The notes beneath the pieces were generated by a model, which was not told where the DNA came from, ran no database searches, and saw only the letters and a list, made by a program, of their open reading frames with translations. The position numbers were made by a program, and so were the translations under genes. A stretch of 64,000 bases of DNA from Mycosarcoma maydis (taxonomy: Eukaryota > Basidiomycota > Ustilaginomycetes > Ustilaginales), in the NCBI RefSeq assembly GCF_000328475.2, contig NC_026478.1, positions 2,294,001 to 2,358,000 of the forward strand, in the 5' to 3' direction. Below, one piece after another: positions 21,575 to 32,129 of the stretch. How positions within the stretch are numbered: position 1 is the stretch's first letter; every line of letters starts with the position of its first letter.

Positions 21575-24289
21575 CTACGCGCGCGTGTTGGTCTGATAAG
21601 AATCCAGAGTTGTCCTCAAACTGTTGAGCGTCCTGGCCAACATGATGCCACCGCCTTTGGTCAAAGCGTGCACCGGTTGTTCGGCATCGTGGCCGCTTGG
21701 ACCGACTGCCCTGCCATCCGTCTGCAACAAGCGCTCGGCGCTCTCCACCACGTTTCTCAGCTTCCCGCTTCGCAGGTAGAACAGCTCTACCTCGTCCTCG
21801 AATCCTGCCGGCCTAGACTCCAACACTTTTTTCACAAATCCCCTCGACAGAATGTATGCCTTTTCATTGTACATCCTGGAGGCCAACTTACTTTCCTCCT
21901 TGCCTTTCAACTTTTCGTACGCCGGCTCGGTGAAGTACGGTTCTCGAACCAGAACAAGCGCCTGGATCGAGACCAACACCTGAAGCAGCGAGCTCTTGCT
22001 GGGCGTCCAGTTTTCCTCTGCTACACCAGACCATGTTCCCAGAATCGAGAGACATACTTTGCCGTCTTCGTACAGATTCGGCGACACGCGTCCGTGACCA
22101 TACGTCCACGAGTGGAAGTGCGCCACAGGTGGACTATTGGGAAAGTCAGCTTTGAGCTGCAAGTCGAGCAGGAAAGGCGCGTTCTCATAAGGCGTGCCTT
22201 CCGAGCCGATCATAAGGACACGCAGAAGGTCCGAGCGGTCCTCATACGCTCGAACCAGGATCGTGTCGGGAAGCGAAGTTTGAAGCACCTTCATCTCCTT
22301 TTGTAGTCGTTTGAAGAACGCAGCGCCTGGCTGTGTGGTCAGGGGGTTTGAGTGGAATGCGTGCGACGTCGGCGCGCACTCGAGAATGGCGAATTGGTTC
22401 CACTCGCTGGCGCTGCTTGCCGTTACCAGTTCAGTAGGCGCAGCGGGTTCCTCGGAGCCTGATGCATTGCCAGAGGCAACGATGGCTTCCATCGTCTTTT
22501 CACAAGTCTCGTTTGACGCAATTGCTGCACGAGCCGCGTTCGATCCCTCCTCTGCCTCGTTTCTCTCGACTTTTTTGGGCTCGTCGACATGAATCTCGGC
22601 CACCTCGGGTACACCATCCGACATGTCTTCCCAGTCATCCCTTGAGTTGGCCACTACCTGCCCGTCCTGGTCGACCCACATGGCGTCTTCGGCCGAATCG
22701 TAGTGATCGTCGTACCCGTCGTCATACATTTCGTCGCCGTACGAGTCCGTGTCCCATGGGTCGTGCGCGTCTTGTTCGTCCATAATGGCGTGCTCATGCA
22801 TGCCAAAGCTCGAATCCGACAAGATCTGCAAGCTTTCCAATTTCTCAAACACCCTTTTCCCACAAGGAAGTCGAATGCGGCATGTGCCGTCGAGAAGCAG
22901 TTCTTCGACGATACCGTACCAGTCGATCTCGGTAGCTTCCGAGCCAGGTCTTAGCTTCTTGTCGCTGGGATCTTGAAAGGCGACGATGGTCATTTCGGCA
23001 TTCATGAGCTCATCGTGCATTTTGAGATCATCGTAGTCTGGGCGTGGATCGCCGACCGTGGTGATAAAGGGGCCTTTGCATCCAGTGGGACGTTTCGAGA
23101 TCATGACCGAATCGCCACGGTGCAGGCTAAAGACGCTGTGGTCGGCTCCCTGGACATCGATTTCGAGCGCGGGGACCAGCTCAATCTCGGCAGGCTCGGA
23201 CCAGGGTGTGCGCAGTTCCGCTGTACGTTCGAGCGGGTCCATGCTCTGAACGATCCGGGGGACGCTGCCACGGCCTTCCGACTTCCAGTAGACCCAGTCG
23301 CCTGGCCACGACTCGTGCTCGTCGAGGTTGACATGCGGAATCATCTTGCTGGCGAGCTCTTTGGTGCGCGAGCCGTCTTGCCAAAGCACTTCGAGTTCCG
23401 TCTTTGTGCCGATAACGAGCATTACATCGACAGGAAGCCGTCGACGTCCGTGGTAGGTAATCTTGGCGCCGTACTTGTCCTTGAGCTCTTGTGTACGGAA
23501 GGCGACGCGATCTCCAATTTCGTGGTTGCGTTCTGAGAAGGCCTTGACCAAGGTGAGCTTGCTGTAGTCGGTCCATAATGCTGGCGGCTTGGGTCGCGCG
23601 GCTTGCTCTTCTGGACTGAGCTTCTGGTTGAGTGCAAGCCAGTTGATGTATAGAACTGTGGGCTTGATGTCGATGATGAATGCATCCCGGATGGCTAGTT
23701 GAGCAAAGCTTATGTCAAGATGATTTGCTTGCAAGTCTTCCTGAGACATGTGACCGAGCAGCAGACGCCCGCCCATCTCGCAGGCGCGGACGAGACGATC
23801 ATTGTCTGAATTGCCGATCAGGGCTTCCTCAACTACACCGTCGATCTCTCCGATCCAGTCGTTGGCAATGACAAGGTCGCCATGGTTGAGATAGTTGCTC
23901 TTGACAACGTCGTCTGCTGGCACGGTCTGCTCAATCTCTTCTCGGCTGAAGAGATGCTGCAATTTGAGCGTGTTCGAGGTAGCCGTGACGACGCCCGAGT
24001 TTGCGTCGGCAAGTGAACGCTTGCAAGTCGAGCCCACAGCAAAGACACGATCGACGAGCTCGAGCTCATTGGCGGAAACGATCTCCCTCTTTCCTGAAGG
24101 ATACCAGAGTACGCCATATTCGTCCGCCTTGAGCTGCCGGTCTAGACCCTCCTTGGAAAAGCTGAGTGGATCGGCCTCGCTTTCATCGAGGTAGCACCTC
24201 GAGACCATGCCAACTTTGCAGTCATGGTTTTGGCCCTGCTTGCGGTGGACAACATCGGATCGGTACAGTCTAGGCGCCTGAGTCGACAT
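21575..24289 (-). CDS. UBE2O-like E2/E3 ubiquitin-conjugating enzyme
   Basis: A 904-residue intron-free protein resembling the large hybrid E2/E3 enzymes UBE2O (animals) and PHO2/UBC24 (plants). The N-terminal 480 residues contain repeated beta-rich, SH3-like segments (for example VGMVSRCYLDES, GVLWYPSGKRE, ELEVLWQDGSR), which are substrate-recognition regions in this family. An acidic stretch follows (about 500-560). The UBC domain lies at about 660-820 with Cys746 in GKVCLSILGTW as the thioester residue, after HSWTYGHGRVSPNLYEDG. A C-terminal helical extension is present. UBE2O ubiquitinates basic orphan proteins such as unassembled ribosomal proteins; the substrate here is unknown. The start is the first ATG, before RLYRSDVVHRK. 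Confidence 0.9.
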   Translation of the reverse strand: MSTQAPRLYRSDVVHRKQGQNHDCKVGMVSRCYLDESEADPLSFSKEGLDRQLKADEYGVLWYPSGKREIVSANELELVDRVFAVGSTCKRSLADANSGVVTATSNTLKLQHLFSREEIEQTVPADDVVKSNYLNHGDLVIANDWIGEIDGVVEEALIGNSDNDRLVRACEMGGRLLLGHMSQEDLQANHLDISFAQLAIRDAFIIDIKPTVLYINWLALNQKLSPEEQAARPKPPALWTDYSKLTLVKAFSERNHEIGDRVAFRTQELKDKYGAKITYHGRRRLPVDVMLVIGTKTELEVLWQDGSRTKELASKMIPHVNLDEHESWPGDWVYWKSEGRGSVPRIVQSMDPLERTAELRTPWSEPAEIELVPALEIDVQGADHSVFSLHRGDSVMISKRPTGCKGPFITTVGDPRPDYDDLKMHDELMNAEMTIVAFQDPSDKKLRPGSEATEIDWYGIVEELLLDGTCRIRLPCGKRVFEKLESLQILSDSSFGMHEHAIMDEQDAHDPWDTDSYGDEMYDDGYDDHYDSAEDAMWVDQDGQVVANSRDDWEDMSDGVPEVAEIHVDEPKKVERNEAEEGSNAARAAIASNETCEKTMEAIVASGNASGSEEPAAPTELVTASSASEWNQFAILECAPTSHAFHSNPLTTQPGAAFFKRLQKEMKVLQTSLPDTILVRAYEDRSDLLRVLMIGSEGTPYENAPFLLDLQLKADFPNSPPVAHFHSWTYGHGRVSPNLYEDGKVCLSILGTWSGVAEENWTPSKSSLLQVLVSIQALVLVREPYFTEPAYEKLKGKEESKLASRMYNEKAYILSRGFVKKVLESRPAGFEDEVELFYLRSGKLRNVVESAERLLQTDGRAVGPSGHDAEQPVHALTKGGGIMLARTLNSLRTTLDSYQTNTRA

Positions 24290-25457
24290 CGGGACGAATG
24301 CCGCGTCAAAATCGACTGTGGCTCTTTGTAGAAACGTCGGAAAAGTGCGAGGAGTAACAAAGGGGTATACGCCGTCCTAGGTAAAAGGCAGTTGGCTAGT
24401 GATGATGGCGATGCAAGATCTGGGCGAATGCTGCTCTGCGATTGCAGACCGAGTCGAGAGAGGGAGAATACGGAGGCGTTTGACACAAAGGTGACCGGAT
24501 GAAAACTAGCAGAAAGCGACGGATCGCACAGGACAATTGTGGACTCGTGAACCAACTGAGCAGACAGCAACCAATGAGGTTGAGTGGATGTCACTTGGAC
24601 TTCGGCTAGCAGCAAGGAAGCCGGTCTTGTCCGTCTGAACGCACAGAGATCAAACTGCGCCTGTACCGTGCGTCAGGTCGTGCGCTGATTGAAGTGATGC
24701 CAAAGAGAGACACAAAGGGGAGGGACAAAGGCGAATCGTTGGATACAAGTCGCCGAGAGTTCTTGTATGCAGCCACGAGAAAGAACAAACCCGTCGCCAC
24801 GTCGTGCGTAGTTGTGTTGTCTGCCAATTCACAATCACGAATCACGAATTGGTGATTTGATTCGTGATTGCGAGCACTGTGAACGTGCGGGAAGCTTTTT
24901 TTTAGTATTCGCCAATTTGCTCGTTGGCCTTCGCGCTTCTGCGCTGAGAAAGGGCAAGCAGAGTCGTGAGTAACACACACACGACTCAAAAAACTGAAAG
25001 CAAGGTGAGGCGTTGGGGTGACACCCGTGAGCAGGTGGATGGCAAACGCGGCGGGTTGCGCGTACAGGACCGTGGGAGACACGAGATTCACGATTCACGA
25101 TTGGACAAACCTTGTTAAATCTCTCTAAAGCGATCAGAATCGTGAATTGAGTGAGATATGATGAGAATCACGATTCACGAATGAGTGAGATCAGAAAGGA
25201 GATTTGGAAAAACTGCAACTGCAGGCCAGTCTAATTGATTTGTTCCAAATCCCAGACCAGCTTGCAGCGCATACATTCACGATTATTCTTTTCGGAAACC
25301 ATTCGTGATTTGATCCTAAGTCTCTTGACATCACTATATTCTTAACCCAATTGTGCCCTTCCATCACAACTGAAATGGTACGCACTAGTGCTCGACAAGC
25401 CTTGCTCAATGAGCTAAAGAAGAAGCCATCATAGATGCTTTTATTATTTCAGCCATC
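24290..25457. other. Spacer upstream of UBE2O-like gene, repeat-rich on the right
   Basis: About 1.2 kb. Heptamers occur at 24835-24870, 25085-25102, 25137-25180 and 25274-25308. A short frame starting at 25375 (MVRTSARQALLNELKKK) reads like the N-terminus of a transposase but ends at a TAG, out of frame with the following Harbinger-like frame. A 9-bp direct repeat, AGCCATCAT, occurs at its end and again over the next ATG (about 25425 and 25451). Confidence 0.5.
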
Positions 25458-26471
25458 ATGTCTGAATCGTCAGACAGCGACACAACCGATTCCGACTCTA
25501 CAGACTCAGACACCTCAACAAGCAGTAGCAGTAGCAGTAGCAGCGACTTGGATACACTTCTCGAGATATACAGCAAGGTGAAACAGCAGCGCTACATCAC
25601 TGACAGATCAAGGAACCCACGCCGATCAGAGCGTATGATTGACAGACTGCTATACTGGGAGCAACGAAATCCGCTCCGGTTCCGCGGTCTAATTAGAATG
25701 AAGCCAGCTGCCTTCCGAGACCTTGTACACAAGCTTCTGGGCACAAAACCATTCCAAACTCAAGACAGAGCACCACGCACATGGGATTGGGCTGCAGAAC
25801 GAGTAGCTGTGGCTCTATACAGGCTGAGACGGTCAGGAGATGGAGCAGGTGTAAGGGACGTTGCACTCAATTGTGGCTGCAGCGAGGGCTCCGTTGTGAA
25901 TTGGACACGTATGACCGTTGATGGCCTCAATGAGCTTGCAGAGGAAGACAATGAGCTGGAGAGTGCATTGAATGGAAGAGATTTGCCCTCTTTGGATCAA
26001 TTGGCAGCCAGCTCTCAGGCAGATTCTTTGAGCAAAAGGCTGTTTAGACCAGTGACACCAAATGGCTCTGGCCGTCAAAGCTACATGGAGGATGAAGATG
26101 CGGCAGAAGAGGAGCAATTAGTAGCTGGCAGACAGCAGTCGGAGTCTCAGTCAAGCTCTCGGTCAAGAACACCCCTTCGTCCAGCAGCAAAGAGAGAAAG
26201 GACTTCACCTGCGAAGGCAACAGAAATAAGGGATGCATTGGCTGCAATACTTGTACAGTCCAGCCAGGAGAGGAATGAGGCACGTATCAAGAAGGAAGAG
26301 GAAAAGACACAGCGAGTTCTTGCTCGGGGGCAATTGGAGAAGGAGAGGCTTGACCGTGAGGAGGTAGACCGGCAGGAGTGTGATCTTGGTGACACTGTTA
26401 CTTACTTGTGCCAACTCTGGTTGCCTTTGCAAAGGATTAGGGTGCATAATTGGCATCTGCAAAGGCTGTGA
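25458..26471 (+). pseudogene. PIF/Harbinger-like transposase fragment without DDE domain
   Basis: A 337-codon frame. Residues 1-30 are an Asp/Ser-rich tail. Residues about 30-165 match the N-terminal helical and helix-turn-helix region of fungal PIF/Harbinger (HARBI1-like) transposases: the pattern WEQRNPLRFRGLIRMKPAAF, then VAVALYRLRRSG, then VALNCGCSEGSVVNWTR. The catalytic DDE nuclease domain that should follow is absent. The remaining half is acidic and then a charged helix (RKD-rich, about 240-310), like the tail of a Myb/SANT-type partner protein, but that is inference. Base composition is lower in G+C than in neighbouring genes. I read it as a decayed or internally deleted element; a domesticated DNA-binding protein is the alternative. 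I found no clear terminal inverted repeats. Confidence 0.65.
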
Positions 26472-26719
26472 AGACCGCAAGGCTTGCCTTTGCCCTTGGC
26501 GGCGAGCCTGCTGTGACTGTGATGCAGTCTGTCGGCGACGGCTTGCAGTCTGCATTTCCTGACTGCGGGTAGCCTCAAGATCAGTAATGGTCCGCTCCCT
26601 CCTCCCTGAGTCAGCGTTGTGTCTCTGAATTGGAGACCATGGTCCTCAAACAAAGCGGCAAACATCTCCTCTCGCAGATCCAGAGCTCTATTCTTCCTGA
26701 GCCGGTCCAATGCATTCAC
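26402..26719 (-). pseudogene. Possible degenerate second ORF of the Harbinger-like element
   Basis: On the minus strand a frame begins MNALDRLRKNRALDLREEMF. After about 40 residues its coding-like character moves to another frame (TITDLEATRSQEMQTASRRR), so a one- or two-base frameshift is likely. The Gln/Arg-rich sequence runs on into the 3' end of the plus-strand frame. Two-gene structure (transposase and Myb-like protein) is usual for PIF/Harbinger elements, but the identity is unproven. Confidence 0.3.
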
Positions 26720-27223
26720 GATTCTGTGTGTGTTGAGTGGCTTTCATTAGCTGTATTCTCTTCATGAGAATACATCAACTCTGGAGTTTCTTGAATTACT
26801 CCAGCCGGGATGAAACCCCGTAATTCGTGTATCGTGAATCGTAAATCGTGGTCAGGTTCAAGCTTGCTCGCACGTTCCTCCACGTCAAGTCACGAGCAGA
26901 GGCAGCGCATGAGTCGTGAGTCCAACATCAACCTACAGCACGGAACGCTTTCCACCAGTCGTGAGTGAGTTCAAACAAGTACGAAGCGTTGACATCGAGT
27001 CTCGCCACCCATTCAAGGTTCACCTCGCCCTGCTTGTATCTCGAAGAGAGTATTTGCTCGGTCGTTCCATTTCCAAGACCGCTACAGTAGAGCGCCAAGC
27101 CAGCACACTTGTCGCTCGACTCGTCCCTCAAAAGTCACATCTCGAAGTTGGCGAGACTCGATGCCAGCAACACCTCTCGTCATGTGGTAAAACCGTAACG
27201 ACGTTCTCTCAGCATTCACCGCA
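26472..27223. other. Spacer between Harbinger remnant and RAV1
   Basis: About 750 bp. It contains the degenerate frame above, the three-hairpin stretch at 26752-26820, and heptamer-like copies at 26713-26720 and 26822-26850. The rest is the RAV1 promoter. Confidence 0.5.
26752..26820. repeat. Three consecutive short inverted repeats
   Basis: Stem 1 is TGTATTCTC/GAGAATACA (26752-26760 and 26766-26774, 5-base loop). Stem 2 is CTGGAGT/ACTCCAG (26781-26787 and 26798-26804, 10-base loop). Stem 3 is the weaker CGGG/CCCG (26806-26809 and 26817-26820). Confidence 0.75.
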
Positions 27224-30200
27224 ATGTCATCTACAGAGCCTTGCGCATCCTGCTTACGACCTTCGCAAGTGGTGCTCGGCACCACCGACTACTCTGACTC
27301 CCTCCCACAAGGTTCACGTCACGCTGCGGTGCGCCATCGCCTGCAGCTAAACAATGTTACTTATCTTGCTGGGAGAGAGTCTAGAGATGCCCTCATTGTT
27401 CAAGCCAGCTTCGACCAAGTGTGCATTCTCTCACGCCAGCAGCGCTTCGACCAGGCACTTCCATTCTGGGACGCTTTCTCAGGCTCCCAGAATACCGATC
27501 AATGCATCTCTTGCATCGCCGTTGCGCTTTCTGCCGAGAGCGATTACATCCTGATCGCTGCTGCTATGGACCATCGAGTGGCCGTATGGACTGCTTCTGC
27601 CTCTGCATCAACCCTGTCACGCAAGTGGAAGGTGCATTCCACGCTCACCATCAATGACGGCATCGTCACCACCCTCGATGTCAAAAGTGGTCAGCTGCTC
27701 ATCGGAACCACCACCAGCCTGGCCCTTTGGAGACTCGACTCTTCCGAAATCCCAATATGGCGCCGTTTCTGGACAAAGACTGTTCCCGCCCCGATCAGCA
27801 TCGCTCGATTCTCGCCTGACGCTACCATCATTGCAGCCGTTGCCCAAGGCGGTCAACACATTCTCTTATGGCAGTATCAACCCAGAGCTACCCAGCCACC
27901 CATCTTGCAACAACGCCTCTACCATGCACGTCCCGTCACAGGTCTTACCTGGAGGCAGCCGCCAGAAACTAGCAGTCAAGCTGACGTCTTGATCTCCAAC
28001 GCTTCCGATGGCGTTGCTCGCATCTGGGCTCCCGTCATTGATGAACCAACACAGCTGCGACTTTGGTGCAGCGTCCAAGCTCCGCGCCCAGCAGCCGGTC
28101 TCGGCGTCGTCTCAGCCTTCTATCTCGATGCGCATGTCGTATCTGCAGTATTACGCACGAATATTGACATTCTGCAAAGGGAGATTCAGATGGTGGAGTT
28201 GGGTGTAGGCAGCTCGAATGAGCTCAACGCACACACTCTTGAACTCAACATGGATCTAAAACGCACCAGGTTGCGCCGACTCGAGCAAATCGTCAACGAA
28301 ACTCCAGATATGTTTGTGTCGGTGGAAAATGATGGTTCCCTCTTCATCACAGCTGTCGCCAACATCGATCGTCGACCTCCCACACTCTTGCAGGCGTTTG
28401 ACGTGCTACGCATCCCTTTGCCTCTGTCTCAAGCCGTTGAGAGCATAGGATCAATCAGTGTCCTTCCACTTCACACTTCTCCAGACGCTCCCAGTACTGC
28501 TCCAATGCTGATACTCCTCGTGAACTTCAGCAGCGGGGTATCGACAACATATTCGATCAACCCGGCAATATTTTTTGATGGCCGAGGCTCGGGTATTGAG
28601 CCAGACTACTCGCATCCCTGCGGTCCATCCATCCCCCGCGGCATTTTTACATCGTGCAAAGGACGGCACACAAGCAGGATTGAGTACTTGCAGAGGTCGG
28701 CTGATGGGAGCCTTCTGATAAGCACCTCCGCGAAAGAGTCGATAGCTTGGACTTCACACGCCCCACCGATGCGGTCTATGCGATCTAAGAGCAGCCTGTA
28801 CTGTCAGGCAACAATGCCGTCTGTTTATCTGACGGCGGCCTCCTGGAATGGTTTGCTCATGGCGCGTATATCAAGAGATGGAGCTGGAGAGGTTTACAGG
28901 GCGTTCGACAAATCCACAGCGCGCTTCAGCTGCGGTGAAGATGTCAAGCACCTTACTCTCAGTTGTTTCAGTGGCGTCGAGATCCTTGTTGTCGTGATGG
29001 CGTCTGGTCTTGTTCATGCATGGGCACTGGCAGAGGCAGGTGAGCTCCGTCTCACATCATGCCCACCTTCGCGCTTGTGGCCTGATGAAGATACAGGCCG
29101 TCGCCTGACCTTGGTAAGTTCATCTTCAAGCGCTCCGGATCAGTCAAGGAGTGGGCTCAGCCTGGTTTTTGCTGACTCTTCCGGTCGGATTGAAGCTGTG
29201 CATGCAATCCAAGATGCGACTGGACAACTTCGATGGACTACTATCGCCGCATTCCACGAGCCGTTAGGTACTCCAACGCTCATAAGTGGCAGTGCGCATG
29301 GCCTTGTCGCACTTGTGACTCGCGACAAGCAAGAGAAGGAGACCTTGGTAATCTTGGATTCCAAGACTAGTTCCTTCAGTTCAGGAGAGGAGCACCGTCA
29401 GTGTTTTTCATCCGAGGAAGTCGTCGTCGCGCTGGATTGGTCTCCATCGCCATTGTCGAGCAATGTGCTAGCTGTCGCCTTTGAACATCACGTTGACATT
29501 GTCGCTTCAAGGCGCTCATCACCTTTCGACCTCAATCAAGCGCGATCAAGTCCACAGTGGCAGCTTCTAGTCCGGCTTGATCTTCGCATCTGCACTCCGA
29601 GCATGCTTCGGTCTGCTTGCTGGCTGACCTGCGAGCAGCTCGTGGTCGCTTCAGGTTCGTTGCTGCTCATCTACGGCCCATGGGTGCAGCCATGTTTGCC
29701 CTGCACGGAAGTGCCGAAAGACATGCATCTAGCTGAGCTTGTCGCCGAAGTTGGCGGGCCGGTAGTGCAGTACCACCCCACATTCTTGCTTCAGTGTGCC
29801 ATCTGGGGCAAAATAGGCTTGGCAAGTGCCATCATCGGCAACTTGGAGAAGGCTCTGCTCGCTTGCAGCGCCCAAGATATGGGCGAGACATGGGCGTTTG
29901 AAGAGGTCTCCCTTGACGCTATGCTCAAGGATGACCGAACGGCAGACCAGGGAGCGACCAAATTGGTGCCATCTACACAGAAGAACACACTCAGCAGCAT
30001 ATTTGACGAGCCCGCTTCTGTGGGTGATGCACGAGACACTGATCTTTTTGCGATCGACAGGATCAATACTCTCGCACGACATCTTCAGGAAATCAAGCCA
30101 CCGCATGTTTCAGCTGCAGACATTGAGGTGCTTGTTTGTCTGATCAAGACAATCAGCGAGGCAATACGAGAACACAGAAGTCTGGACGCATCCGGTCTGC

Positions 30201-31780
30201 GGTACACTCTCGCTCTCCGCCAGATGCTGAACCGCTCTAGCCCTTGGAAGCAAGCAAAACAGGCATCGGCAGTCTCGCTCACGTATCGTGACTATCTATG
30301 GGCTTTCCACAGTCACAACCAAGAGACGTTGCTCTCTTCGATCGAGTCAGTCTACCACAATCAGCTAGATTGGCCAGCAGCGCGAGCGACTGGCCTCTTT
30401 ATCTGGCTTCAAAATCCATCAATGCTGCGCAACCAAGCCGAAGCGGTGGCTAGAGCGCAGTTCATGTCGAGCGAGGATCGCGATCCTGTCAAATGCTCGT
30501 TGCTCTACTTTGCTTTGGGCAAGCGCAAGGTCGTCCAGGGCTTATGGCGACAGGCGGTATGGCATCCCGAGCAGAAAAAGATGCTGCAATTCCTGTCTCA
30601 TGATTTCGATGAGCAACGCTGGAAGACGGCAGCGCAAAAGAACGCATTTGCTCTGCTCAGTCAACGACGTTACGAGTTCGCTGCTTCGTTCTTCATGCTC
30701 GGTGAAAGCTTGCGGGATGCGGTCAATGTTTGTGTCCGCAATTTGGACGATCTGCCGCTTGCCATCGCTCTAGCCAGGATCCATGAGGGTCGCGATGACG
30801 GACCCGTGTTGATCGATATTCTGAAAACCCGCGTGCTTCCACTTGCTTTCGAAACTGGCGATCGCTGGATGGGCAGCTGGGCTTTCTGGATGCTGAAACG
30901 TCGCGATCTGGCGGTTCGCATCATTGTCACACCTTTGCGCGACTTACTTGCCGACAAGGATGTAGCAGTGTTAATTGGCTCTTCCATTACGTGCGGCAAC
31001 GACAGCTACAGTGATCCCTCACTGGCGTTGCTTTTCCAGCAACTGCGAGCCAAATCGCTTCAGACCATCAAGGGTTTGTACGACATTCCCGAGAAAAAGG
31101 TGTTTGACTTTGTTCTCAACACCAATCGAGGCTTGTGCCGCATGGGCTGTCATTCGATCGGGCTGAGTTTGCTGCGAAATTGGCAGTTCGAGCCGGCATC
31201 GGTATCTAGCGCTTCCACGCTGTTTCACCACGTCTCAAAGCACGACCTTGAGACGCTCTCTAGGGTGGATCAGGCAGTGTTGGCCGAAAGCACTGATGTG
31301 TTCAGCGAGTCGAGTCTGCACGACGGGCGCGTAGATAAGCGCAACACTAGTCCGACAAGCCTGCGTAGGCGGACGTCGCAAACCACAATTTCGCCCCCCA
31401 GCAGCCCGAGAATGCAGCGCCGCCGCAGCAGCTTGCTCCGACGCAGATCGAGCATCATCGACGATCTCGACATCGGCGCGACAGTGTCGGCGCACAACGG
31501 CAAGCAGGACGACCAAGTCGTTTCAGCATCAGATGCGCTCACTTCAAAGTCTATATCAGCAACTCGCGAGCAGGTACGTGCTGAACCAAACCAGGACGCT
31601 CTCACTACAGAGTCTTGGAACGTGAGTGATTCCGACGCTCACAAAAAGCAGGATGGCGGCGCAAAAGGAGAAACAGCACCGCAACCCAAAAAACACGGCA
31701 TCAGCATCTTCAAGAGCGCCGCTGCTAGCAACAGCCAGCAGGGTGCACAAGAATTTGACTTTAGCAGCTTTGGCTTTTGA
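27224..31780 (+). CDS. RAV1: RAVE complex subunit Rav1 (DmX-like)
   Basis: Rav1 is the large subunit of the RAVE complex, which reassembles V1 with V0 of the vacuolar H+-ATPase and so controls organelle acidity. The 1518-residue intron-free protein has an N-terminal WD40-like half, with blade-like segments such as DHRVAVWTAS and SNASDGVARIWAP. The conserved Rav1 C-terminal domain follows (about 620-1260), recognised by CSLLYFALGKRKVVQGLWR and the run RWMGSWAFWMLKRRDLAVR. The last 250 residues are Ser/Arg-rich and disordered, and end in QEFDFSSFGF. Yeast Rav1 is similarly long. The start is the first ATG (MSSTEPCASC). Confidence 0.94.
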   Translation: MSSTEPCASCLRPSQVVLGTTDYSDSLPQGSRHAAVRHRLQLNNVTYLAGRESRDALIVQASFDQVCILSRQQRFDQALPFWDAFSGSQNTDQCISCIAVALSAESDYILIAAAMDHRVAVWTASASASTLSRKWKVHSTLTINDGIVTTLDVKSGQLLIGTTTSLALWRLDSSEIPIWRRFWTKTVPAPISIARFSPDATIIAAVAQGGQHILLWQYQPRATQPPILQQRLYHARPVTGLTWRQPPETSSQADVLISNASDGVARIWAPVIDEPTQLRLWCSVQAPRPAAGLGVVSAFYLDAHVVSAVLRTNIDILQREIQMVELGVGSSNELNAHTLELNMDLKRTRLRRLEQIVNETPDMFVSVENDGSLFITAVANIDRRPPTLLQAFDVLRIPLPLSQAVESIGSISVLPLHTSPDAPSTAPMLILLVNFSSGVSTTYSINPAIFFDGRGSGIEPDYSHPCGPSIPRGIFTSCKGRHTSRIEYLQRSADGSLLISTSAKESIAWTSHAPPMRSMRSKSSLYCQATMPSVYLTAASWNGLLMARISRDGAGEVYRAFDKSTARFSCGEDVKHLTLSCFSGVEILVVVMASGLVHAWALAEAGELRLTSCPPSRLWPDEDTGRRLTLVSSSSSAPDQSRSGLSLVFADSSGRIEAVHAIQDATGQLRWTTIAAFHEPLGTPTLISGSAHGLVALVTRDKQEKETLVILDSKTSSFSSGEEHRQCFSSEEVVVALDWSPSPLSSNVLAVAFEHHVDIVASRRSSPFDLNQARSSPQWQLLVRLDLRICTPSMLRSACWLTCEQLVVASGSLLLIYGPWVQPCLPCTEVPKDMHLAELVAEVGGPVVQYHPTFLLQCAIWGKIGLASAIIGNLEKALLACSAQDMGETWAFEEVSLDAMLKDDRTADQGATKLVPSTQKNTLSSIFDEPASVGDARDTDLFAIDRINTLARHLQEIKPPHVSAADIEVLVCLIKTISEAIREHRSLDASGLRYTLALRQMLNRSSPWKQAKQASAVSLTYRDYLWAFHSHNQETLLSSIESVYHNQLDWPAARATGLFIWLQNPSMLRNQAEAVARAQFMSSEDRDPVKCSLLYFALGKRKVVQGLWRQAVWHPEQKKMLQFLSHDFDEQRWKTAAQKNAFALLSQRRYEFAASFFMLGESLRDAVNVCVRNLDDLPLAIALARIHEGRDDGPVLIDILKTRVLPLAFETGDRWMGSWAFWMLKRRDLAVRIIVTPLRDLLADKDVAVLIGSSITCGNDSYSDPSLALLFQQLRAKSLQTIKGLYDIPEKKVFDFVLNTNRGLCRMGCHSIGLSLLRNWQFEPASVSSASTLFHHVSKHDLETLSRVDQAVLAESTDVFSESSLHDGRVDKRNTSPTSLRRRTSQTTISPPSSPRMQRRRSSLLRRRSSIIDDLDIGATVSAHNGKQDDQVVSASDALTSKSISATREQVRAEPNQDALTTESWNVSDSDAHKKQDGGAKGETAPQPKKHGISIFKSAAASNSQQGAQEFDFSSFGF

Positions 31781-32129
31781 TCGCTTGTTCTCGAACAATC
31801 CAAGTTCTTGTGGTCCAAATCCACACCCGCCACAGGAGCGATCTGTTGCCGTGTGAAAAACGAGTTGCCCGAATAGCATCGCGTGTAGAGAAAGCAAGTG
31901 TGTGTCAGGCCTCTGGAGCGTGCGATGTCAGAATCACGTGCATGCACGCGTAGCAGCGCAGACGAATGGTGTAGGCTGAACCAGTATATTTGATTTGCAA
32001 AGCGAGTGAATGCGGCGCTAAAACCAGTGTTGGGCGAAAAGCGAAGACAAGGGTTTCTTGCTGATCAGTCGGGAAACATTGCAAACGTGGGGATGTGTGT
32101 GATCTTGTGATGAGAGCGACAAGCAAAGT
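31781..32129. other. Convergent spacer RAV1/ACP1
   Basis: About 350 bp between converging stops. No repeat or gene seen. Confidence 0.5.

Noticed and set aside
24142..24615. 157-codon frame over the UBE2O-like start
   Set aside because: It overlaps the certain coding start in another frame and has no domain; part is leader sequence.
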